34,371 bases of DNA from Acidobacteriota bacterium (lineage in GTDB: Bacteria > Acidobacteriota > Terriglobia > Bryobacterales > Bryobacteraceae), in assembly GCA_016871115.1 (NCBI GenBank), contig VFZP01000013.1, forward strand, positions 1 to 34,371, given 5' to 3'. The translations under genes and the position numbers were made by a program. The notes under the pieces are model-generated. The model saw nothing but the letters and a program-made list of their open reading frames with translations, was not told the origin of the DNA and made no database searches. Positions 9,244-19,156 of the stretch are shown here, one piece after another (within the stretch, counting starts at the first letter, position 1; each line of letters opens with the position of its first letter).

Positions 9244-9531
9244 TCATACCAGCCATTCAATCCCGGCGCTGATGAGCATGCCGCCCAACTCGGCCGCGGC
9301 ATCCCGTTCCACGGCGTTGAGTACCTGCTCGGCCAACTGGCGCGAGGCCGATACCGTCACGGCAGCCACCAGCGCCGACTGCCAGACGTCCTGATAGTCA
9401 ATCTCGGCAATCGCGATGTTGTGGCGGTGGGCCAGCCTGTCTTTCAGGCTCTTCACCACGTGGCGCTTTCCCTTGAGCGAACGGGCGTGCTCAATATGGA
9501 GTTCCATGGTGAGCACGCCGAATGCGGGCAT
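9244..9531 (-). CDS. ylxP: DUF503 family protein (YlxP-like)
   Basis: A 95-residue protein beginning MPAFGVLTMELHIEHARSLKGKRHVVKSLKDRL, the signature opening of DUF503, with the usual NIAIAEIDYQDVWQ and AELGGMLISAGIEWL. In many bacteria this small protein lies directly after infB, near or in place of rbfA, as here (12 bases after the infB stop). The family role is poorly defined; a link to ribosome function is suggested by gene order only. No rbfA follows in this window. The start ATG at 9531 has no strong ribosome-binding site, consistent with coupling to infB translation. Confidence 0.9.
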   Translation of the reverse strand: MPAFGVLTMELHIEHARSLKGKRHVVKSLKDRLAHRHNIAIAEIDYQDVWQSALVAAVTVSASRQLAEQVLNAVERDAAAELGGMLISAGIEWLV

Positions 9532-9543
9532 GACAATAGATTC

Positions 9544-12669
<3,126 letters not shown>

Positions 12670-12699
12670 AGTATTCAGGCTCGTCTCTGTAAAAGACGC

Positions 12700-14097
12700 C
12701 TACTGCCCTTGGACTCCTGTGGCCGGCTCTGATATCGTAGCAGATTCGTTTTCGCCGGGCGTCGCGGAAGATTCCGCATTCTCAGCGACTTCCGGGGATT
12801 TTGGCACGGGGTCGCCACCCGCGGCCGCTCCGTCCGTTTCGTATTGGCCGTAGTATCCACCCACGGCCAGATGAATCCGCGCCGCGTCGGCCCCCGGAGC
12901 CGCCTCGGCAATCTGCTCGGGCGTCATCGCCCCCAAATTTTCCACTGTCGAAATGCCGGCGTCCACCAACTGAGTGACTTCGCCGTCATCCCATCCGTAG
13001 TCAGCCAGCACTGCTACCGGCGTGCCCGGCACCGTCAGGGCAGCCATCGTCGATTCTACTTCCTGGCGCTTTTCCTCTTCACTCTTGATATCCACGCGCC
13101 AGCCCATCAGCTTGGCGGCCAGGCGCACGTTCTGACCCTTCTTGCCGATGGCCAGCGAAAGCTGCGAGTCGTCGACAATCACTTCCAGGTGTTTGTCCGC
13201 CGAACTTAGAATCGCCACGCGCAAAATCTTGGCCGGGCTCAGCGCATGCGTGGCAAACACCACGGGATCTTCGGAGAATTCAATGATGTCTATCTTTTCG
13301 CCGCGCAACTCGCGGATGATGGACTGTACGCGCATGCCCTTCATACCCACGCAGGCGCCCACCGAATCCACGTCGCGGTCGCGGCTGAAGACGGCAATCT
13401 TGGTACGCTCGCCGGCTTCGCGCGCGCAGCCTTTGATCACGATGGTGTTGTCGTAGATCTCTGGCACTTCCTGTTCGAACAGGCGCATCACCAGTTCCGG
13501 GGCGGCACGGGAAACCAACACGCCCGCGTTTTTTCCGCTCTTTTCCACGCTCTTGATGACACAACGCAAGCGCTCGCCGATGGAGAAGTTCTCCAGGCGC
13601 GACTGTTCTTTTTTCGGCAGACGCGCTTCGGTCTTGCCCAGGTCCACCACCATGTCGCCGGCTTCGATGCGCTTCACCGAGCAGTTGGCGAGTTCGCCCA
13701 CGCGCCCGGTGAACTCCGAAAAGACGTTCTCGCGCTCGGCTTCGCGTATTTTCTGCAGGATCACCTGCTTTGCCGTTTGCGCGGAAATGCGCCCAAGCGC
13801 ATCGGCCTTCTTGGCCAGACGGACCTCCATGCCGAGTTCGGGCACCAGCCCTTTCTGCAGCTTGCGCGCCTGATCAGGCGTGACCTCGTTGAGCGGATCG
13901 TTCACCTGCTCCACCACGGTCTTCACCAGGTAGAGCTCAATGTCGCCCTTCTCGTTAAAGTCGATCGCCATGTTTTCGTTCGCTCGGAACTGCTTGCGCG
14001 CCGCCACCAGCACGGCGTCCTTGACGGCATCGAAGATCACTTGCGGGTCGATGCCCTTCTCCTTGGCGAGCATTTCAATGGACTGATAAATCGACAC
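12700..14097 (-). CDS. nusA: Transcription termination/antitermination factor NusA
   Basis: RNA polymerase-associated factor affecting pausing, termination and antitermination. Residues 1 to about 120 form the N-terminal domain (IDPQVIFDAVKDAVLVAARKQF), then an S1 domain (EFTGRVGELANCSVKRIEAGDMVVDLG), KH1 (SVGACVGMKGMRVQSIIREL) and KH2 (LSLAIGKKGQNVRLAAKLMGW). After KH2 lies a helix-hairpin-helix-like segment (ADYGWDDGEVTQLVDAGISTVENLGAMT), then a disordered acidic tail. Length 465 is normal. It starts with GTG at 14097, with GAGGT ten bases upstream. It lies 60 bases after rimP and 30 before infB, the classic rimP-nusA-infB order. NusA often autoregulates this operon, which is relevant to the hairpin ahead of rimP. 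Confidence 0.98.
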   Translation of the reverse strand: MSIYQSIEMLAKEKGIDPQVIFDAVKDAVLVAARKQFRANENMAIDFNEKGDIELYLVKTVVEQVNDPLNEVTPDQARKLQKGLVPELGMEVRLAKKADALGRISAQTAKQVILQKIREAERENVFSEFTGRVGELANCSVKRIEAGDMVVDLGKTEARLPKKEQSRLENFSIGERLRCVIKSVEKSGKNAGVLVSRAAPELVMRLFEQEVPEIYDNTIVIKGCAREAGERTKIAVFSRDRDVDSVGACVGMKGMRVQSIIRELRGEKIDIIEFSEDPVVFATHALSPAKILRVAILSSADKHLEVIVDDSQLSLAIGKKGQNVRLAAKLMGWRVDIKSEEEKRQEVESTMAALTVPGTPVAVLADYGWDDGEVTQLVDAGISTVENLGAMTPEQIAEAAPGADAARIHLAVGGYYGQYETDGAAAGGDPVPKSPEVAENAESSATPGENESATISEPATGVQGQ

Positions 14098-14157
14098 GAC
14101 CCGATTGACCTCGACTTTCTTTATCCTCTACTGGTGCTTTTGGCTTTTTGAAAACGG

Positions 14158-14646
14158 CTACCACTCGAACTTCAGGTTGGCTCGATCCACCTGAGCGAGA
14201 GGAATTGACACCGGTTCGCCGCCCGCAGGCGCCAGCGTGATCGCCTCGCCGTTGAAGCCGGAGAGCGTGCCTTCCCAGAAGGTGCGCTGGTCACCGGGCG
14301 TCAGCGGCTGGCGCAGGACGATTTTGACTTTCTGGCCCTGGAACCGCTCGAAATCGCGAGGCCTGGTGAGCTTGCGCTCGACGCCCGGCGAACTGACTTC
14401 GAGCGTATAAGGGCCGCCCGGGATCAGATCTTCGGCATCCACCACGGTACTGACGTATTGAGAGATCATTTCACAATCGCCGTGTGTAACGCCGGCGGGT
14501 TTGTCGATAAAGATCCGCAGCACGCGGTGGCCGCTGCGCCCGCCGCCGCCGAGCCATTGAGTTTCCACCGATTCAATGCCGTCAGCCCGGCCGGCACGGT
14601 CCACGATCTCCGTGACCTTGTCGATCCAGGCGGCGGCTTTTGTCAC
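14158..14646 (-). CDS. rimP: Ribosome maturation factor RimP
   Basis: Factor for 30S subunit maturation. The core is clear: VLRIFIDKPAGVTHGDCEMISQ, then DLIPGGPYTLEVSSPGVERKL and RPRDFERFQGQKVKI, ending in the C-terminal SH3-like domain (WEGTLSGFNGEAITLAPAGG). The ORF-track start (GTG 14715) would place a terminator-like hairpin inside the coding region, giving the unlikely N-terminus MGVGPTFLLGRPFLN. I prefer the GTG at 14646 (MTKAAAWIDKVTEIV), giving 162 residues, close to the family norm; TTG codons slightly upstream cannot be excluded. First gene of the nusA-infB operon. Confidence 0.92.
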   Translation of the reverse strand: MTKAAAWIDKVTEIVDRAGRADGIESVETQWLGGGGRSGHRVLRIFIDKPAGVTHGDCEMISQYVSTVVDAEDLIPGGPYTLEVSSPGVERKLTRPRDFERFQGQKVKIVLRQPLTPGDQRTFWEGTLSGFNGEAITLAPAGGEPVSIPLAQVDRANLKFEW

Positions 14647-14674
14647 AAATTCTTCGTTGGTAGCGGGCAAATTC

Positions 14675-14713
14675 AAAAAAGGGCGGCCCAATAAAAAAGT
14701 GGGCCCTACGCCC
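14675..14713 (-). terminator. Intrinsic terminator or attenuator ahead of rimP
   Basis: On the minus strand the sequence reads GGGCG, a TAGG bulge, GCCCA, loop CTTTTTTAT, TGGGC, CGCCC, then TTTTTT. That is two stacked 5-bp GC stems followed at once by six T: a strong rho-independent terminator. It lies between the decayed dinB gene and the preferred rimP start, so it either ends upstream transcription or attenuates the rimP-nusA-infB operon. Hairpins just ahead of rimP are known in other bacteria; regulation here is inferred. Confidence 0.75.
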
Positions 14714-14768
14714 ACTCGCCGCTTTCACCTAGTTCGGATTATAGCAGGTACCGACGCGCGCGGGTTGA

Positions 14769-15292
14769 CTACCGTTCGTCCGCCGAGGGTCCGTACATCG
14801 CCGGACCGGTACGTCCAGCATGCGGAGGCACACCGACAACTGGCCGCGGTGGTGGACGATGTGATTGCAGATCATGCCGCGGACCACGGCGACCCTGGGC
14901 AACGTGAACATGGTCTGGCCGGCCAGCTTCAACGTCCAGGGCTACAGCCACGGCGCGTCGTCAGGAGCCTGTTCGAGCGACCGCAGCAGTTCGGCGGCAG
15001 CCTCGTCGAACTTGACGAGCACCTGAGCCGTGGTTGTGGCCTGGAAGCCCTCGCGCTTCGGTCCATCCACCGGAGCCAGATCCAGTTCCGTGGTGGCGAG
15101 CGTGACCGGTAACCACGTATGTATTTCCGTCAGATGGCTGGCAAGTTGTCCGAGGGTCATCGATTTTCCGTGCGGTTTCCAATCGAAACGATCGTCAGGC
15201 AGCCGGCTCAGCAGTTTCCGGGTGGTGGCGAGTTCCTGGGTCAATTCTCCGAGTAGCGACCGGTTGATGGGCATGGCCACAGAGTATGGCAT
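14769..15292 (-). pseudogene. DinB/YfiT-like four-helix protein, decayed
   Basis: The 5' part (14942-15292) encodes INRSLLGELTQELATTRKLL, DWKPHGKSMTLGQLASHLTEI and a normal DinB-like middle. It is cut by an in-frame TAG at 14942-14944, after APDDAPWL. Immediately beyond, in the same frame, the family sequence resumes as PWTLKLAGQTMFTLPR and NHIVHHRGQLSVCLRMLDVPV, including the metal-binding HHRGQL motif. Near 14799-14810 the frame shifts again, and the expected end MYGPSADER is read from another frame. Two independent lesions make a single sequencing error unlikely. DinB-family proteins are metal-binding thiol-transferase-like proteins; no activity is expected from this copy. Confidence 0.82.
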
Positions 15293-15399
15293 GACCGGAG
15301 CGGGTTGCGATTTCGCCGTAGTTCCGAACAGGGCGCTTTCCCCGGACGCCAGATCCGGGGCGTCCGTACCGGTACTGTGATTGATGGCCTAGGGCCCTC

Positions 15400-16230
15400 C
15401 CAACGTGACTTATCCTCGTTAGTGAGTTTTTGGCCTCTGTGCGTCCTGTTTGTCCCGCTGATTGGCGTAACAGTTGCGGGTTCCATGGTGGACGACTCGT
15501 CGAAACCCATTTCTCTTTGCCGGACTTCGGTCTGTTCTGCGTGTGCGGTTTCCAGGAAGGCGCCGGCGTTTACTCGATATCTGTCCAATGAGTAGTCAGG
15601 TGGCACGGCAACATCAACCGCGCGGGCGGCTGCCGCTGTTCCTTACGGACGGCCAGCCCACTCGGCCAATATGGCGAATCTGCAGGATAAGGCCGGCGAT
15701 TCCTGTAGCAGCGATGCGCCCAAGAACGGCTGGTTGGCGCTGGCGCCAGTGGGTCGAAGCGTGGCCTGTTTGCGCCTATACCGCGGCGCCGCCGGCAGAC
15801 AACGATGCGATCGCCGCTTCTAGATCGTCAGGTTGCAGCTACGCAAGCAACCTGTCCAATCTGAACAACGGTATCTTCCACCTCACCGGCGGCGGCGCGA
15901 ACCTGCTGACGGGCACAAGTACGTGAGCCGATTCGATCGGCCGCATTCGGGTTGACGGCTGCCAAACGCTCATCAAATCAATCAATGTGGCCACGAACGC
16001 CCGGGCCAGCGCGGCCAGCCGGGCGCGTGCGGACGCCGTCAGCCGCGGCCTGGAATTGGCGACCCTCGCCATCGGAGTGGGTGCACAGGCGCGGGATTGC
16101 CAACACCGCCGTCAGTGCCAGCTACGGCAATACGAAGCCGACGCGCATGTATATCGGCGCCGACAACCTCACGCAGCTTGACGAAGCGTTTGCCGCGCTT
16201 GCTTCGGAGACGATGCGCTTTGCCAAATAA
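15400..16230 (+). pseudogene. Tad-like (TadG-type) membrane-anchored VWA protein remnant
   Basis: The plus strand holds pieces of one protein in several frames. A hydrophobic anchor, LVSFWPLCVLFVPLIGVTVAGSM, lies at about 15419-15487. A VWA-like strand with LPLFLTDGQPT follows near 15632, then GCSYASNLSNLNNGIFHLTGGG and YVSRFDRIRVDGC near 15830-15955, then INVATNARASAASRARADAV and GLELATLAIGVG near 15980-16090. The last frame gives ANTAVSASYGNTKPTRMYIGADNLTQLDEAFAALA, ending at TAA 16230. Anchor, DGQP motif and a C-terminal helix after a Y-IGADN-like strand match Tad-type VWA proteins of acidobacteria. Several frameshifts and an apparent loss between the anchor and VWA part show long-standing decay. 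Family assignment is by pattern memory. Confidence 0.6.
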
Positions 16231-16250
16231 GTAAGCCGCGCGCCGGCGTG

Positions 16251-17435
16251 TTACTTCTTCTCGGGCGGTGGGGGCCAGCCCACGATGGACTTGGCGTCCA
16301 CCGCCACACTCAGCCGGAACGGTTCAGCGGAAAACGCGACCGGCTTGCCCTCAAACTCCAACGCAATACCCACCTCCGGGCAGCGCGGCTGGGCGGCGTC
16401 GAGCTTCAGGACCACTTCCTCAACGGCTGAGTCCTGCAAGCCCAGGTACACTTCGGTGGGCTTGGGGTCCGCGTCGCAGCGCACCACGTAGCCCTTCACC
16501 AGCGGCAAGGCGCCTTCTGCCAGTTTCTGATACTCGGCCTGTGCGCCCGCGCCGGTCAGCCGGCGGCGGATCTTGACCCAGGTGAACAACTGCGGATTGG
16601 TAGCCTGCATCTGTTCGTCTGCCTTGCGCTGGGCTACTTCGGCGGCGGTCTCGATCTTGAAATCCGCGGCCGGTTTGTTGACGGCGGCTGCCTTGGCCGC
16701 CGCGCCGATCTCATCGAGACCATCGAGCGCGCCATGATAGCCCGTGTAGGCGGCTTCGAGCAATGTGCGCACGTCGCGGCGCTGCGCCGCGGCCAGTGCG
16801 CCGGCGCCATCGGTATAGGAGGCGCGGGCCAGATGCCAGATGGCCTCCACTTGCCTCGACGGCTCTTTCTGCGTGGCCATCATCGCGCCCAGCCACGCCG
16901 ATACTTCGGCGTTGCGCGGCGCGGCGGCGAGAGACAGGAACAGTTCTTTCTCGGCTGCCGCCGCATCGCCGCGCTGCCAGGCGGCCCAGCCCAAGGTGCG
17001 ATGCGCCAGGGCGGTGACTTCGTCTTTCTGCGCGGCGGGCTGCGTGGCGGCCACCTTCACCAGGCGGCGCGCCCACTGCTCCGCTTCAGCCAGCGCGGCG
17101 GGCGTGGGGGCCAGGGGCGCTTGCGGGGCGAACAAGGTCAGCCAGTAGAGTCCGGTGAAGTGATCGGCGTTCACGGCCACCAGTTCGCGCGCGGCCTCCG
17201 TCATCTTTGTCTTGTCGCCCAAAAACTGCGCGGCGGCGAGGATCATCTCAGCGCGCTGCGGACGAAGCGCGGAGTTGGGAAACTTCTGCTTCCATTGCTC
17301 GAGCAGGGGCAGGCGTTGCGCGGGGGCTTTCTGCGCGCGGACGGCGAGGGCGAGGTCATACTCGTCGCGGCTGGTCCAGTCTTGCGCCAGCGCGGCCGAT
17401 GTGGCCAGTAGCAGGGAAGGGAACAGGCGTCTCAT
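16251..17435 (-). CDS. Exported repeat-rich protein, third gene of caspase operon
   Basis: A 394-residue protein with a Sec leader (MRRLFPSLLLATSAALAQ). Residues about 20-250 are alanine-rich helices resembling degenerate TPR units (LPLLEQWKQKFPNSALRPQR, ALAHRTLGWAAWQRGDAAAAEKELFLSLAAAPRNAEVSAWLGA). The last roughly 90 residues form a beta-rich domain (LPLVKGYVVRCDADPKPTEVYLGL, VGIALEFEGKPVAFSAEPFRLSVAVDAK) ending in WPPPPEKK. I know no named family for it. Its ATG overlaps the caspase-like gene's TGA (ATGA), so translation is probably coupled. Periplasmic or cell-surface location is inferred from the leader; a scaffold role for the peptidase is conjecture. Confidence 0.75.
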   Translation of the reverse strand: MRRLFPSLLLATSAALAQDWTSRDEYDLALAVRAQKAPAQRLPLLEQWKQKFPNSALRPQRAEMILAAAQFLGDKTKMTEAARELVAVNADHFTGLYWLTLFAPQAPLAPTPAALAEAEQWARRLVKVAATQPAAQKDEVTALAHRTLGWAAWQRGDAAAAEKELFLSLAAAPRNAEVSAWLGAMMATQKEPSRQVEAIWHLARASYTDGAGALAAAQRRDVRTLLEAAYTGYHGALDGLDEIGAAAKAAAVNKPAADFKIETAAEVAQRKADEQMQATNPQLFTWVKIRRRLTGAGAQAEYQKLAEGALPLVKGYVVRCDADPKPTEVYLGLQDSAVEEVVLKLDAAQPRCPEVGIALEFEGKPVAFSAEPFRLSVAVDAKSIVGWPPPPEKK

Positions 17436-19156
17436 TGCAGGTCCAGGTCCGAAGTGACATTGGCGCGCACGCGCACGCGCCGCTCCTGCGTCTTGCGGCC
17501 CGCTTCCATGAGCCGCAGCTCATACTCGCCGGCGGGCAAGCGCAGCGTATAGGGGAGTTGACGCGCGACGGCCTTGCCGTCCAGCATCACGCCCAGGCCT
17601 TTCTTGGTAGACCGAACCGTGAGTTCGCCGAACTCTTCCGAGACCAGATCGCGGGCGCCAGCTACGGACTTTACCTCCACATACAAGTCATCCAGCGTGA
17701 TGCGCGGCTCATCGGCGGCCGGGGCGGGCGCCGCGGCGGCGGTTTGCACCGGTTGCTCGGCGGCTGCTGCTGCCGGCGCCGGCGCCGCGGCGGGCTGCTC
17801 CTTCGGCGCCGCCGGCGGAGGAGGCAGTTGCTTGATCAGCCCCGCATAGTCCACCCGCACCGGTTGCCGCGCCCAGCGGCGCCCGGCTTCCCAATCGGGC
17901 ACGCCGAAGCGCAGCCCCGGAAACAGTTCCGCCAGCGGCGGAGGCTTCATCAGCCCGCCCTTCAACGCTTCGGCCGCGGCGGGTTCAGCGGCGGCCAGTT
18001 CCTTCAACATTGTGCCGGCGCGCTGCACGTCGGGCGTGGCTCCGCGCTGGCGTACGGCTTCGAGCGCCGCCACCGCGCGCTTCAGGTCTGCCGTGAGGAG
18101 CGCGCTGTTGGCTGCTTCGAGGCCCGCGTCCACGGCAAAGGGGTCCAGTTTCAGCGCGGCCTCGGCTGCGGTCGCCGCCGCCGCAAATTCGCCGGCGTCG
18201 AACTTTGTCTCTGCTTCGTAGCGCGTCTTCAGATACGGCAAGCGCGCCCGGGCGGCTTCTTCCACGGATCCGCCGGGTTTCTGCTTGATGATGCGCCCGG
18301 CCAACTCCATCGCCTCCGGCCAGTTTTCGTATTGCTCGTTGCGCAGCATGTCGCCGAGCCACTTGGCCACGATCGACTCGTCATTTTCCGCCACGGCGTT
18401 GCTGGGCGGATGAAAGTAGAACTTCGATGTCAGGCTGGTGTTGGACCACGGTGTTTGCTTGCCGCCGGTGGCGTCTTCCACCCTCTTCCGGACGCGCGTG
18501 AACACGTCGTCCACGGTCAGGTTTGGCTGCGCGATCGCTTCGGCGAGCGCTTCGGTGAACCAGGAGTTGGTCCCGTTCGGGTTGTCGGTTGCCACGTTGC
18601 CGGGCTGCGTGGAAAACGCGATGTAGGTGCGGGCGCCCGCCGCGCCGGTGGGGTCAGCGAGGCCAGCCTTCAATTGGTACGTCTCGGCCACCGGATTGGT
18701 GCGGCAGGCATCGAGAACCACAATGATGCTCTTGGCCTTCGAGCCCTTCAACTCATCGAACACCAGCTTCAGCGAGAACGACTTCAGCTTGGCGTCAATC
18801 AAACTCCTGGCGGACTCGAAATCCGTGGGGATCAGGACATTCTCGCCGCCCACCTGGATGGCATGGCCGGCGTAGAAAATCAACGCTACATCGTTGGGGC
18901 CGATGTTGAACAGGAACTCGCTGACGGCTTCTTCCATCGCCGCCTTCGCTGCATTCTCACGCTTGATCACCTTGAAGCCCGCGCCTTGCAACGCTTTCTC
19001 CATCGCGCGCGCGTCGTTCACGGCGTTCTGCAGCGGCCGGATCGAATAGGTGTCGTTGCCAATCACCAGCGCAATGCGCTTGCCCTCCTCAGCTGCCGGC
19101 TGCGCCCACAGGGCCGCGGCCGCCGCGAGTGTCCACAAACCAACCAGCTTCTTCAT
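17432..19156 (-). CDS. Exported caspase-fold (metacaspase-like, C14) peptidase with PEGA-like domain
   Basis: A 574-residue protein: Sec leader (MKKLVGLWTLAAAAALWAQ), then a caspase fold opening KRIALVIGNDTYSIRPLQNAVNDARAM. The catalytic pair is present: His98 in IFYAGHAIQ and Cys151 in VVLDACRTNP. The peptidase part extends to about 265 (STQPGNVA, SWFTEALAEAI). Residues about 280-420 are TPR-like helices (FDAGEFAAAATAAEAALKLDP). A proline/alanine linker (about 455-490) leads to a C-terminal PEGA-like beta domain (LGVMLDGKAVARQLPYTLRLPAGEYELRL). Caspase-fold peptidases cleave after Arg/Lys or Asp depending on subfamily; substrate specificity cannot be told by eye. Its ATG overlaps the upstream gene's stop and its TGA overlaps the downstream ATG, placing it in the middle of a coupled export operon. 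Confidence 0.9.
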   Translation of the reverse strand: MKKLVGLWTLAAAAALWAQPAAEEGKRIALVIGNDTYSIRPLQNAVNDARAMEKALQGAGFKVIKRENAAKAAMEEAVSEFLFNIGPNDVALIFYAGHAIQVGGENVLIPTDFESARSLIDAKLKSFSLKLVFDELKGSKAKSIIVVLDACRTNPVAETYQLKAGLADPTGAAGARTYIAFSTQPGNVATDNPNGTNSWFTEALAEAIAQPNLTVDDVFTRVRKRVEDATGGKQTPWSNTSLTSKFYFHPPSNAVAENDESIVAKWLGDMLRNEQYENWPEAMELAGRIIKQKPGGSVEEAARARLPYLKTRYEAETKFDAGEFAAAATAAEAALKLDPFAVDAGLEAANSALLTADLKRAVAALEAVRQRGATPDVQRAGTMLKELAAAEPAAAEALKGGLMKPPPLAELFPGLRFGVPDWEAGRRWARQPVRVDYAGLIKQLPPPPAAPKEQPAAAPAPAAAAAEQPVQTAAAAPAPAADEPRITLDDLYVEVKSVAGARDLVSEEFGELTVRSTKKGLGVMLDGKAVARQLPYTLRLPAGEYELRLMEAGRKTQERRVRVRANVTSDLDLQ

